Of a stretch of DNA of 40,094 nt, positions 22,752-31,789 are shown one piece after another. Under the pieces are notes generated by a model. It was not told the origin of the DNA and ran no database searches. It saw only the letters and a program-made list of their open reading frames with translations. The DNA is from Chloroflexota bacterium (GTDB lineage Bacteria; Chloroflexota; UBA6077; FW602-bin22; JAMCWG01): the NCBI GenBank assembly GCA_023475235.1, contig JAMCWG010000196.1:1-40094 (forward strand), in the 5' to 3' direction. Numbering within the stretch: the first letter of the stretch is position 1; each line of letters opens with the position of its first letter. The translations under genes and the position numbers were made by a program.

Positions 22752-23907
22752 GCGGAAGTTCCTGCACGCCAACGCCGCCATCGCCCACGGGGTGCGCCTC
22801 GCCCGCGTGCCCGTGGTGGCCGCCTATCCGATAACCCCCCAGACCAGCATCGTGGAAAAGATCGCCTCGTTCCTGGCCGAGGGCGAGATGGAAGCGGAGT
22901 ACATAAAAGTGGAGTCGGAGCACTCCGCCCTGGCTGCCTGCCTGGGGGCGAGCGCCGTGGGCAGCCGGGCCTTCACCGCTACCTCATCGCAGGGGCTCGA
23001 GTTCATGCACGAGATGCTGGCCTATGTCAGCGGCGGGCGGTACCCGCTCGTGCTCGCAGCCGTGAACCGCTCCGTGGCGCTGCCCTGGAGCATCTGGGGC
23101 GACCAGCAGGACAGCATCCAGCAGCGGGACACCGGCTGGATACAACTGTACCTGGAGACGGCGCAGGAAGCCCTCGACACAACGCTCCAGGCATATCGCA
23201 TCGCCGAGGACCATCGCGTGCTCACCCCGGTGATGCTCTGCGTCGACGGCTTTCTGCTGTCGCATACCGAGGAGATAGTGGAGGTGCCCGATCAGGCGGC
23301 GGTCGACGCCTTCCTGCCACCGCTCGATCTGCCATTCAAGCTGGATGTGGACTATCCGGCCACCCAGGGGATGGGGGCCTTCGGGCAGCAGTACGCCCGC
23401 TGGCGGGCCGAGCAGCAGCAGGCGATGGGGCGGGCCCGCGGAGTGATCGGCGAGGTAGACGCCGCCTTCGGCGTCGCCTTCGGGCGGAGCTACGGCGGGC
23501 TTGTCGAGGCGTACCGGATGGAGGGTGCGGAACTGGCGCTGGTGGCGATGGGCGGCATCGTGGGGACGGCCCGCGAGGTGGTCGACGAGATGAGGGCCGA
23601 GGGCCGGCCGGTCGGGCTGATGAAAGTCCGGGCGTACCGTCCGCTCCCCCGCGCCGAGATTCGCGCCGCGCTTAATGGCTTGCGGGCCGTGGCCGTGGTG
23701 GACCGCGACTGTTCTTTCGGATACGAGGGCGCGCTGTGCACGGACTTGAAGGCCGCTCTGCACGGGCTGGCCAGCCCGCCCGCTGTCTACGGCTTTATCG
23801 CCGGGCTGGGCGGCTCCGACGTGCCGCCGGAGATGCTGCGGGACATCATCGAGCGGGCCGCGGCCGGCGAGGCCAGCAAAGATGAAGGGGAGTTCGTGGG
23901 AATATGA
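22744..23907 (+). CDS. porA: 2-oxoacid:ferredoxin oxidoreductase, alpha subunit
   Basis: 387 residues. 'AAYPITPQTSIVEKIA' and 'EYIKVESEHSALAACLGAS' identify the alpha subunit (domains I and II of pyruvate:ferredoxin oxidoreductase); 'ATSSQGLEFMHEML' lines the substrate side. The tail 'RDCSFGYEGALCTDLKAALHG' is the usual C-terminal segment. The sequence does not decide between pyruvate and 2-oxoisovalerate as substrate. ATG overlaps the delta stop, and its own stop overlaps the beta start by 4 bases. Confidence 0.93.
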   Translation: MGERKFLHANAAIAHGVRLARVPVVAAYPITPQTSIVEKIASFLAEGEMEAEYIKVESEHSALAACLGASAVGSRAFTATSSQGLEFMHEMLAYVSGGRYPLVLAAVNRSVALPWSIWGDQQDSIQQRDTGWIQLYLETAQEALDTTLQAYRIAEDHRVLTPVMLCVDGFLLSHTEEIVEVPDQAAVDAFLPPLDLPFKLDVDYPATQGMGAFGQQYARWRAEQQQAMGRARGVIGEVDAAFGVAFGRSYGGLVEAYRMEGAELALVAMGGIVGTAREVVDEMRAEGRPVGLMKVRAYRPLPRAEIRAALNGLRAVAVVDRDCSFGYEGALCTDLKAALHGLASPPAVYGFIAGLGGSDVPPEMLRDIIERAAAGEASKDEGEFVGI

Positions 23908-24719
23908 GGCTGACTGAGATACCACAGGAAGAGCTGTACCAGGGCTCGCTGGGCTGCTCCGGCTGCGGCTCGACCCTGGCCGTCCGCCTCACCTTGAAGG
24001 CGCTCGGCCGCCGCGCCATCTTCGTGGTCCCCGCCGCCTGCATCAGCACCGTCTCCTGCTACTTCCCGCAGACGCCCTTCCGGGTGCCAATGCTGGTGAT
24101 GGCCTTCGCCGCCACCGGCGCGGCTATCTCCGGTATGAGTGCCGCCCTGAAGCGGCAGGGCAAATCGGACATCACCGTGGTGGGCTTCGCCGGCGACGGC
24201 GGGACGGTGGATATCGGCCTGCAGTCGCTGTCCTGCGCCCTGGAAGGCGGCCGCAAGTTCATCTACATCTGCTACGACAACGAGGCATACATGAACACGG
24301 GGGTGCAGCGCAGCGGCGCCACGCCGTACGGCGCCACGACCGCCACCACGCCCGGCCGCCACTTCGAGGACAAGCCGAAGAAGGATATGATGCGCATCGT
24401 CGCCGCCCACGATATCCCCTACGCCGCCACCGCCTGCGTCTCCTATCCGCAGGACTACATCGATAAAGTGCAGCGCGCCGCGGCCATCGACGGGCCGACC
24501 TACATCCACGTGCTCTGTCCCTGCCCGCCCGGCTGGGGCTACCCCACCGAGCGCACCATCGAGATCGGCCGGATGGCCGTAGAGTGCGGACTGTGGTCGC
24601 TGACGGAATTGCGGGACGGCCGCTTCGTGCCCACGCACACGCCGCGGCGACGCCGCGACCCCTCGCAGTATTACGCCGCCCAGGCCCGCTTCCGCGAGTT
24701 CCGGTCCGGGCAGGGATAG
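23904..24719 (+). CDS. porB: 2-oxoacid:ferredoxin oxidoreductase, beta (TPP) subunit
   Basis: 271 residues. It binds thiamine diphosphate and the proximal 4Fe-4S cluster. 'GCSGCGSTLAVRL' carries Cys18 and Cys21, a third cysteine follows in 'PAACIST' and a fourth in 'LCPCPPGWGYPT'. The TPP motif is G97-D-G-G100 through 'CYDNEAYMNTGVQRSGATP'. The start ATG overlaps the alpha stop (ATGA). Three bases separate it from the alanine racemase gene, which is therefore probably in the same transcript. Confidence 0.94.
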   Translation: MRLTEIPQEELYQGSLGCSGCGSTLAVRLTLKALGRRAIFVVPAACISTVSCYFPQTPFRVPMLVMAFAATGAAISGMSAALKRQGKSDITVVGFAGDGGTVDIGLQSLSCALEGGRKFIYICYDNEAYMNTGVQRSGATPYGATTATTPGRHFEDKPKKDMMRIVAAHDIPYAATACVSYPQDYIDKVQRAAAIDGPTYIHVLCPCPPGWGYPTERTIEIGRMAVECGLWSLTELRDGRFVPTHTPRRRRDPSQYYAAQARFREFRSGQG

Positions 24720-24722
24720 ACC

Positions 24723-25877
24723 ATGACAGCCGACTTTCGCGGGCGGCCCGCCTGGGCCGAGATCGACCTGGATGCCATCGCCGCCAATGTGCGGGCACTG
24801 CGCGCCTGCACCGGCCCCGGCGTCCAGCTCGCCGCCGTGGTCAAGGCCAACGCCTACGGCCACGGGATGGAGGCAGTGGCCGGCGCGGCGCTCGAAGCGG
24901 GCGCGACCTGGCTGGCGGTGAACACGGCCGACGAAGGGGTGCGGCTGCGCGTGGCCGGCTTCGCCTGCCGCGTGCTGGTCATGGGGTATGCCGCCGCCTG
25001 GGAGGCCGGTAAGATCGTGACAAACGATCTTACCCCCACACTGAACACGATGGAGCTGGCCCTGGGGCTGGCCTCGGCCGCGGCTGCTTCGGGCAAGACG
25101 GTGAACGTGCACGTGAAGCTGGACACCGGCCTGGGCCGCTTCGGCCTCCTGCCGGAGGAAGTCCTGCCCTTCGTGCAGGCGCTGTCCGGCATCCCTCGCC
25201 TACGCCTGGAGGGGATCTGGACCCACTTCGCCTCCGCCGACGAGACGGACAAAGCCTATACCCACCGCCAGCTTGCCGTATACCACCATGTGCTGGCCAG
25301 CCTGGCGGCCCACGGCATCACCCTCCCTCTGCGCCACGCCGCCAACAGTGCGGCGACGATGGAGGTGCCGGAATCCCACCTCGACCTGGTCCGCTGCGGC
25401 ATCGCGCTGTACGGGCTGTACCCGTCGCCGGAAGTGGGCCGGGGAGTGGCGCTGCGGCCGGCGATGGCTCTGAAGAGCCGCATCGCCCGCGTGCGGACGC
25501 TGCCCGCCGGCAGCAGCATCTCCTACAATCGCACTTATACGACCAGTGCGCCGACCAGGGTGGCGCTGGTCCCCATCGGGTACGCCGACGGGCTGACGCG
25601 GGCCCTGTCCAACCGCGGGGCGCTGCTGGTGCACGGCCGGCGGGCGCCCATCGTGGGGCGGGTCTGCATGGACCAGTGCGTGGTGAATGTGGACCACATT
25701 CCCGGCGTGGCCCAGGACGACGAGGCCGTGGCCATCGGCGCTCAGGGCGACGAGGAGATAACGGCCGACGAGGTGGCGGCGCTGGCCAGCACCATCAACT
25801 ACGAGATCACCTGCAATGTCAGCGCCCGCGTCCCCCGCGTCTACCTGCGGGACGGCCAGATCGTAGCCATATCGTAG
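24723..25877 (+). CDS. alr: Alanine racemase
   Basis: 384 residues. It interconverts L- and D-alanine with pyridoxal phosphate. 'AVVKANAYGHG' holds the PLP lysine Lys41; the second catalytic residue is Tyr268 in 'SISYNRTY'. 'VHVKLDTGLGRFG', 'LRHAANSAA' and 'RVCMDQCVVNV' are further conserved blocks. Its place directly behind a ferredoxin oxidoreductase operon is unusual for a wall-synthesis gene; it may simply ride on that promoter. Start ATG 24723. Confidence 0.95.
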   Translation: MTADFRGRPAWAEIDLDAIAANVRALRACTGPGVQLAAVVKANAYGHGMEAVAGAALEAGATWLAVNTADEGVRLRVAGFACRVLVMGYAAAWEAGKIVTNDLTPTLNTMELALGLASAAAASGKTVNVHVKLDTGLGRFGLLPEEVLPFVQALSGIPRLRLEGIWTHFASADETDKAYTHRQLAVYHHVLASLAAHGITLPLRHAANSAATMEVPESHLDLVRCGIALYGLYPSPEVGRGVALRPAMALKSRIARVRTLPAGSSISYNRTYTTSAPTRVALVPIGYADGLTRALSNRGALLVHGRRAPIVGRVCMDQCVVNVDHIPGVAQDDEAVAIGAQGDEEITADEVAALASTINYEITCNVSARVPRVYLRDGQIVAIS

Positions 25878-25970
25878 CGAGAGCGAAGAAGCTCTCTGGC
25901 GCATCCGCCCCTTGCCCGCTACACCGTGCCCTGACATTCCAGGGCCTTTTTAGGGCCTTTTCAAATCTCG

Positions 25971-26000
25971 TTGACCCGCCCTCCATTCTGCTGGTATACT
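25971..26000 (+). promoter_or_regulatory. Sigma-A-type promoter of the small membrane protein gene
   Basis: TTGACC at 25971-25976, 18-base spacer, TATACT at 25995-26000. Just upstream (25937-25961) is a direct repeat AGGGCCTTTT twice, which may belong to the 3' end of alr. Confidence 0.55.
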
Positions 26001-26086
26001 GCCAGGCGCTGCCATTCGGCAAAAAGCCGTGGACACCGCCGGCCACTATTTGACCGGCAGCGGCAGCCAGGAGGTACAGACCAGCG

Positions 26087-26491
26087 ATGGACGGCCAAGC
26101 GTTCCTCGTCGACGTCTATAGTCTGGGCGCCTTGGTCGGCTGGATAGCCCTGTTCAAGGCACTGTGGCTGGGGCCGCTGGTCGGGGCAAACATCTACCTG
26201 CTCCACCTCCAGATAAGCTACCTGGAGACCTACCGCGCCACCTTCAACTCGCGCCTGCCGCTCTCCTGGGGAGAGCTCGTCGCCCGCCGCTTCCGCGGCC
26301 AGCCTCCCTCCCGCGCCGAGCTGGCCGAGGTGGACTGGTCGGGCTGGCAGGACGCCTGCGCGCTGTTCACCCCCGGCGTAGGACCCGAGCTGGAGGTCCT
26401 TCGCCGCCGGATATTCCATACCATTGCGGGGATGCTGGGCTGGTTCCTCCTGCCCTTCGTCGCCGCGGCCTGGTCAGCCCTGGCTGGCTGA
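26087..26491 (+). CDS. Small membrane protein of unknown function
   Basis: 134 residues, not recognised. Two hydrophobic segments stand out: about 10-42 ('SLGALVGWIALFKALWLGPLVG'-like) and 110-133 ('GMLGWFLLPFVAAAWSAL'). The middle part is charged and contains 'WGELVARRFRG' and 'DWSGWQDAC'. AGGAGG lies 8-10 bases before the ATG and a good promoter precedes it, so it is probably real. No operon partner. Confidence 0.7.
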   Translation: MDGQAFLVDVYSLGALVGWIALFKALWLGPLVGANIYLLHLQISYLETYRATFNSRLPLSWGELVARRFRGQPPSRAELAEVDWSGWQDACALFTPGVGPELEVLRRRIFHTIAGMLGWFLLPFVAAAWSALAG

Positions 26492-26530
26492 AAGAACCCC
26501 TGGTCGTGGGGGCCTCTGGTCGTAGTCGTA

Positions 26531-26552
26531 GGGGCGAGGCATGCCTCGCCCC
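26531..26552. repeat. Single REP-like palindrome
   Basis: GGGGCGAGGCA followed by its exact reverse complement, a 22-base perfect palindrome, preceded by CGTAGTCGTA as at 11488-11498. Related in form to the hairpins at 11500-11588 and 16620-16640. Confidence 0.55.
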
Positions 26553-26639
26553 TGCTTTGCTTTGCAGGAAACCACAGTCACCTGTGCAGGACGGCCTGCC
26601 GTGGCAGAGATGGGGGCCAGTGCCAGGAGGGTAGTAAAG

Positions 26640-26855
26640 GAACGGGCTGCTTCGGAAGCAGAACTGGTAGACTGCACTGGCGACCGAGACGTCTTCGCCC
26701 ACGGTATTCAGCCGAAGATGGCTGGGCTACCGCTGTCTGCCGTTCAGGAAGCTGTCGGGTGTTCGCCACGTTATGCGTCGCTGATTCGGTGGGGGCTGTA
26801 CACGCCGCACCCGATGCATTATGATGGGCTTGGTCGGCTGGCCTCCGCAAAGTAG
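26640..26855 (+). pseudogene. C-terminal fragment of a mobile-element-type protein
   Basis: The frame reads 'ERAASEAELVDCTGDRDVF' then 'IQPKMAGLPLSAVQEAVGCS' and 'RYASLIRWG...PHPMHYDGL'. This resembles the C-terminal helix-turn-helix tail found in a group of actinobacterial and chloroflexal element-encoded proteins. Upstream the frame only crosses a REP palindrome and has no ribosome site, and no full domain is present, so I read it as a decayed fragment. A short functional gene starting elsewhere cannot be excluded. Confidence 0.35.
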
Positions 26856-26922
26856 GTATCGAACTAACGTCAAACCGCGTGGGGGATAATTCCGCTCGTC
26901 ACCTCGAGCAGGAGAGAAGGCG

Positions 26923-28896
26923 ATGACCGAGCTGATCTGGGACGGCAAGTATGACGAGGACGGCCGCCGCGTTGCTCCGCTGCGGGTCGCGCTGCCCTTC
27001 CAGACGGTGGAGACGGTCAACGAGTCGGCCCAGGAGCGGCAGCGCACGCTCGACCTGTTCAGCGCGGGCCGCGACCCGGAATGGCGCAACCGGTTGATCT
27101 GGGGCGATAAGAAGTACGTCCTGCCGTCCCTCCTGCCAGAGTTCGCCGGCAAGGTCGACCTGATCTACATCGACCCACCATTTGACACTGGAGCTGACTT
27201 CTCTTTCCAAGTGCGAGTAGATGGCGAGGGTTTTACGAAGGAGCCAAGCGTTATTGAACAGAAGGCGTACCGCGACACCTGGGGACAAGGCCTGGACTCG
27301 TACCTTCGGTGGTTCTCCGAAGCCGCAATGCTGCTCCGAGAGCTATTGGCCGATTCCGGGAGCATCTATGTGCATCTAGATTACCACGTAGGGCACTACG
27401 GGAAAGTGGTATTGGATGAGGTATTTGGGACAGATAACTATAGGAACGAGATCGTCGTCAAGCGGCGTATAACAAAGAACCTCCAGCGCCAGTTTGAAGC
27501 GATTCAGGCACTCTCATGTGCGCACGATACCGTCTTGTGGTACTCGAAGAACTCCCAGACCAGGTACAGACCGCTCTATTTCTCTATGGAACCCAAGAGC
27601 TCCCAAGGTTACTGGCACCACTTTTGGAGTAACGCCGACCGCCCGACAATGCGCTACGAACTTCTGGGTATTACCCCTAAGACTGGGCAATGGAAGTGGA
27701 GCAAAGAGCGCGCTTTGCGCGCGGTTGAAAACTACCAGAAGTACCTGCAACAGGGCAACGGCCGCACTCTCGCTCAATACTGGGCGGACACAGGTCAAAC
27801 CCTGGAGTTCATTCGTCCCTCAGACACAGGGAAGGTGGAAAACTGGTTCCCACCAGCATCGGAACGCATGGCGGATACACTGTGGGTTGATATTCACGCG
27901 TATGAAAACGTAAAGGATTATGCCACTCAGAAACACAGTGACCTGCTTGAGCGCATTACGAAAGCCTCCTCAAACGAGAACGACTTGGTACTCGACTGCT
28001 TCTGCGGCTCCGGCACCACCGCTGTCGTCGCCGAGAAGCTGAACCGGCGCTGGATCGCCGCCGACCTCGGCCGCTTCGCCATTCACACCACCCGCAAGCG
28101 CCTGCTGTCCATACCCAACGTCAGGCCCTTCGTCGTCCAGAACCTCGGCCGGTACGAGCGGCAGCTCTGGCAGGCGGCGGAGTTCGGTGAGCAGGCCGAG
28201 GTCCGCGCCGTGGCCTATCGCCACTTCATCCTCGATCTGTACAAAGCGCGGCCGATCACCGGCTATGCCTGGCTCCACGGGCTGAAGAACGGACGCATGG
28301 TCCATATCGGCACGGTGGATGCGCCGGTCAGCCCCGGCGACGTGGCCCAGATCGCCGCCGAGTTCAGGCGCGCCGTGGGCAGCGGCGCCGATGCCCCGCG
28401 CTCCAACGCCGTCGACGTCCTCGGCTGGGATTTCGCCTTCGAGATGAACGAGGTCGCCAGGCAGCAGGCAGCGCTGGCCAATATCGACCTCCGCTTCGTG
28501 CGCATCCCGCGCGAGGTGCTGGAAAAACGGGCGGTGGAGCAGGGCGACATCCGCTTCTTCGAGCTGGCGGCTCTCTCCGTGAACGTGGATCAGACAGGGC
28601 GGGCCGTCACCCTCACGCTCACCGACTTCGTGATCCCGCTCGATGACGTGCCTGAGGACGTGCAGCGGGCGATCACTAACTGGGCGCAGTGGATCGACTA
28701 CTGGGCGGTGGACTGGGACAACAAGGGCGACGCCTTTCACAACCAGTGGCAGACATACCGCACCCGCAAGAGCCGCGACCTACAGAAGTCTGTCAGCCAT
28801 ACCTACGATGAGCCCGGCGTCTACAAGATCGTGGTGAAGGTCATCGACATCCTGGGTAACGACACGACCAAGACGCTGAAGGTGGAGGTGCCTTGA
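26923..28896 (+). CDS. mod: Type III restriction-modification methylase (Mod)
   Basis: 657 residues, a beta-type N6-adenine DNA methyltransferase. Motif IV D84-P-P-F87 comes first, and the AdoMet motif F360-C-G-S-G364 follows about 270 residues later, with the target-recognition region between. GGAGAGAAGG precedes the ATG. Bases about 27184-27985, exactly that middle region, are clearly AT-richer (windows near 43-57 % GC) than either flank (about 70 %), so this part was probably exchanged by recombination. The C-terminal 35 residues 'SVSHTYDEPGVYKIVVKV' onward resemble a PKD-type beta strand pair. Its stop overlaps the Res start by one base (TGATG). Confidence 0.92.
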   Translation: MTELIWDGKYDEDGRRVAPLRVALPFQTVETVNESAQERQRTLDLFSAGRDPEWRNRLIWGDKKYVLPSLLPEFAGKVDLIYIDPPFDTGADFSFQVRVDGEGFTKEPSVIEQKAYRDTWGQGLDSYLRWFSEAAMLLRELLADSGSIYVHLDYHVGHYGKVVLDEVFGTDNYRNEIVVKRRITKNLQRQFEAIQALSCAHDTVLWYSKNSQTRYRPLYFSMEPKSSQGYWHHFWSNADRPTMRYELLGITPKTGQWKWSKERALRAVENYQKYLQQGNGRTLAQYWADTGQTLEFIRPSDTGKVENWFPPASERMADTLWVDIHAYENVKDYATQKHSDLLERITKASSNENDLVLDCFCGSGTTAVVAEKLNRRWIAADLGRFAIHTTRKRLLSIPNVRPFVVQNLGRYERQLWQAAEFGEQAEVRAVAYRHFILDLYKARPITGYAWLHGLKNGRMVHIGTVDAPVSPGDVAQIAAEFRRAVGSGADAPRSNAVDVLGWDFAFEMNEVARQQAALANIDLRFVRIPREVLEKRAVEQGDIRFFELAALSVNVDQTGRAVTLTLTDFVIPLDDVPEDVQRAITNWAQWIDYWAVDWDNKGDAFHNQWQTYRTRKSRDLQKSVSHTYDEPGVYKIVVKVIDILGNDTTKTLKVEVP

Positions 28897-31463
28897 TGCC
28901 ACGCCGCAAGCAGGCTCCGCCGGAACAGCTCGGTCTGCTGCAAGCCCGCGTCAAGACGGCGCCCTGTGTGCCCGCTATCCGCAACGCGGTGGCGGAGTGG
29001 CGCGCGGGCGGCTACAAGGGCGCGACAGACACGACGCGCCTGCTGCTGAATCACTGGTTCCTGACCGACCATCGCCTCCCAAACGGCCGTCCTTTCCGCT
29101 ACCACGACTCGCAGCGCGAGGCCATCGAGACGCTGATCTACCTCTACGAGGTGGCCCGGGTGCGCCGGCACAAGGCGCTGCTGGAGAAGTTCGCCGCCAA
29201 CACGCCCGGCCTGCGCCTGTTGCAGTACGACGGCTTCCCCCGCTACTGTGTGAAGATGGCTACCGGCAGCGGCAAGACCAAGGTCATGTCCCTCGCCGTC
29301 GCCTGGCAATACTTCAACGCCGTAGCCGAGGGGCGGGACGACTACGCCAAGACATTTCTCATCCTTGCGCCGAACGTCATCGTCTTCGAGCGGCTGCGCC
29401 TCGACTTTGCGGGGGCGCGCATCTTCCGCGCCGACCCAGTCATCCCGCCCGAGCTGTCCATCTTCTGGGACTTCGACTGCTACCTCCGCGGTGAGGCCGA
29501 GCGGGCCAGCTCGCAGGGCGCCCTGTACCTGACAAACATCCAGCAGTTTTACGAGCGCGGCGGCGATGCCGACGACGGCGAGCCGGAGGAGATGACCGCC
29601 GTCCTTGGACCCAAGCCACCGGCCAAGAAGGTCGATGTCGAGGACTTCGACAAGCGCATCGCGGCCAGGCACAGCCCGTGCCTCGTGGTCAACGACGAGG
29701 CGCACCATACCCACGACGAAGAGAGCGAGTGGAACAAGGTCGTTCGGAGGTTGCACGCCGACCTCGACCCGGGCTTGGCGGCGCAGCTCGACTTCTCGGC
29801 AACCCCTCGCTACAGCAAGGGCGCTCTCTTCACGTGGACGGTCTACGACTATCCCCTCAAACAGGCGATCATCGACAACATCGTCAAGCGTCCAATGAAG
29901 GGGATTGCCGCTGGGATCCACGAAGGCCGCTCTGACATTGCCAGCACCAAGTACCGGGCCTACCTGACCGCCGGCGTCGAGAGGTGGCGGGAGTACCGGA
30001 ATCAGCTTGCTCCCCTGGGAAAGAAGCCGATTCTGTTCGTGATGATGAACGACACCGCAGAAGCCGACGACGTCGGCGATTATCTGAGAGCGAAGTATCC
30101 CGCCGAGTTCGGCGACAAAAAGCTACAGGTCATCCATACCGACAAGACCGGCGAGGTATCGAAGAAGGACCTGGACAAGGCGCGCGAGGTGGTGCGCAAT
30201 GTCGATGAGGCGGAGAGCCCCGTCAATGCCATCGTCAGCGTCCTGATGCTGCGCGAGGGCTGGGATGTTCAGAACGTGACCGTCATCGTCGGGCTGCGCC
30301 CCTACACTTCCAAGGCCAACATCCTGCCAGAGCAGACCGTCGGGCGCGGTCTGCGGCTGATGTTCCGCGACCTGTCTACAAGCTACGTCGAACGCGTGGA
30401 CGTGATTGGCAACAGGGCGTTTATCGACTTCGTGGAGCAACTGGAAAAGGACGAGGGCCTCGAGCTGGGCACGTTCACTGTCGGCAAGGAGCCTCTCGTT
30501 ATCGTGACCATTGCCCCTGATCCCGAGAAAATGGACAAGGATATTACCATACCTGTCCTCAGCCCGATCCTGGCCCGCAAGAGAACATTGGCCGAGGAAA
30601 TCGCGGCGCTGGACATTGCGTCGATGACCTGCCCCGTGCTGCCGCGCAAAGAGGGAGATGCTGTCGCTCAGAGGTTTCGCTACGAAGGCTACGACATTAT
30701 CACGCTCCAGAAGCTCGTTGAGCGCGAGTACACGATTCCGGAGGCGCAGACCGCGCAGGAGGTCATCTCGTACTACGCCAAGCGCATCGCCCAAGAGGTA
30801 AAGCTGCCTTCGCAGTTCGCCGCGCTGGTCCCCAAGGTGCGTGAATTCCTCGAAACCAAAGCTTTTGGCGAACCGGCGGTGCTGGAGGGCGCGGCGATGA
30901 TCAAGGCTATCTCAAGCAACGTCGCCCAGTACGTGACGGTGAAGACATTTGTGGCCGCGCTGCGTGGCCTCGTGATCGAGCAGTTGACTCCCCACCTTCA
31001 GAGCGCGGGTCGGAGGCTCTCGGAAACCCCGCCGTTCCCCTATTCTCGAACAACTCTCGCCGCCCGCAAGACCGTCTTCAACCTCGTAACGTGCGACAAC
31101 GACTTCGAGCGGCGGTTCGCCCAGTTCCTTGAGGATGCATCAGATGTGGCGGCCTTTGCCAAGCTGCCGGCGCAGTTCGGTTTCGCCATCGAATACACCG
31201 ACTCGGCCACTAATCTCCGCTACTACGAGCCGGACTTCGTAGCGGTGCTGGCAGATGGCTCCCATCACTTGATCGAAACGAAGGGCCGCGAGGATGTTGA
31301 CGTCGCACACAAGGACCGCGCGGCTCAAATCTGGTGCGAAAACGCGACCCTACTGACAGGGACTTCGTGGCAGTATCTCAAGGTGCCGCAGAACGAGTTT
31401 GCCCAACTGCAGCCCACGGAGTACGCCGATTTGCTCGTACTCGCGCCTCCGCCGCTGATCTAG
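28896..31463 (+). CDS. res: Type III restriction enzyme subunit (Res), helicase-nuclease
   Basis: 855 residues. Helicase motifs: Walker A 'MATGSGKTK' (121-129), D267-E-A-H270, S301-A-T-P304, 'LREGWDVQNV' and the motif VI region 'PEQTVGRGLRLMF'. Near the end a PD-(D/E)xK nuclease is visible: D780 in 'EPDF', then E794-T-K796. With Mod it would translocate or diffuse along DNA and cut when two unmodified head-to-head sites meet. A GGTGGAGGTG ribosome site lies in the end of mod and supports ATG 28896. All motifs are complete, so the enzyme should be active. Confidence 0.93.
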   Translation: MPRRKQAPPEQLGLLQARVKTAPCVPAIRNAVAEWRAGGYKGATDTTRLLLNHWFLTDHRLPNGRPFRYHDSQREAIETLIYLYEVARVRRHKALLEKFAANTPGLRLLQYDGFPRYCVKMATGSGKTKVMSLAVAWQYFNAVAEGRDDYAKTFLILAPNVIVFERLRLDFAGARIFRADPVIPPELSIFWDFDCYLRGEAERASSQGALYLTNIQQFYERGGDADDGEPEEMTAVLGPKPPAKKVDVEDFDKRIAARHSPCLVVNDEAHHTHDEESEWNKVVRRLHADLDPGLAAQLDFSATPRYSKGALFTWTVYDYPLKQAIIDNIVKRPMKGIAAGIHEGRSDIASTKYRAYLTAGVERWREYRNQLAPLGKKPILFVMMNDTAEADDVGDYLRAKYPAEFGDKKLQVIHTDKTGEVSKKDLDKAREVVRNVDEAESPVNAIVSVLMLREGWDVQNVTVIVGLRPYTSKANILPEQTVGRGLRLMFRDLSTSYVERVDVIGNRAFIDFVEQLEKDEGLELGTFTVGKEPLVIVTIAPDPEKMDKDITIPVLSPILARKRTLAEEIAALDIASMTCPVLPRKEGDAVAQRFRYEGYDIITLQKLVEREYTIPEAQTAQEVISYYAKRIAQEVKLPSQFAALVPKVREFLETKAFGEPAVLEGAAMIKAISSNVAQYVTVKTFVAALRGLVIEQLTPHLQSAGRRLSETPPFPYSRTTLAARKTVFNLVTCDNDFERRFAQFLEDASDVAAFAKLPAQFGFAIEYTDSATNLRYYEPDFVAVLADGSHHLIETKGREDVDVAHKDRAAQIWCENATLLTGTSWQYLKVPQNEFAQLQPTEYADLLVLAPPPLI

Positions 31464-31718
31464 CAGGCATTGGTCAAGAGACGCCCGGCATGCACGATCG
31501 GGCGCTAGGCTATACGATCGTCGAGCTTGTTGCCCAGGGGGCGAGGGCACGGGCCCACAGCTCCTCGGGTACCACACACGAATGTACCCAGTTTCCACCG
31601 CCAACCGACTACAGCACCACAGCACGCCACTGATGCACCCAAGGCACCCACGCACCGATCACAACCACGCACCAGCGGCACAACTTAACCCAACCCCCTC
31701 ACTCACCCCCTCGTCGCG
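31464..31718. other. Intergenic stretch with a G-poor, A/C-rich segment
   Basis: No gene is supported between the restriction gene and the next promoter. From about 31590 to 31715 the plus strand is made of CAC, ACC and CCA-type words with very few G (for example 'CCCAAGGCACCCACGCACCG'), unlike the rest of the window. No hairpin of note was found in it. Confidence 0.5.
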
Positions 31719-31748
31719 TTGACCGGGCGCGGCCTGCCCTGCTATACT
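31719..31748 (+). promoter_or_regulatory. Sigma-A-type promoter of the nitrilase-family gene
   Basis: TTGACC at 31719-31724, 18-base spacer, TATACT at 31743-31748; about 35 bases from predicted start to ATG. The spacing and boxes match those at 25971-26000. Confidence 0.6.
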
Positions 31749-31789
31749 CGCCCCGTCGCGGGACCGCCGCGCCCGGGAGGGACCCTGCT

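Noticed and set aside
31334-31633. 99-residue frame at the end of the res gene
   Set aside because: It overlaps the restriction gene out of frame and continues into the low-complexity A/C-rich spacer.
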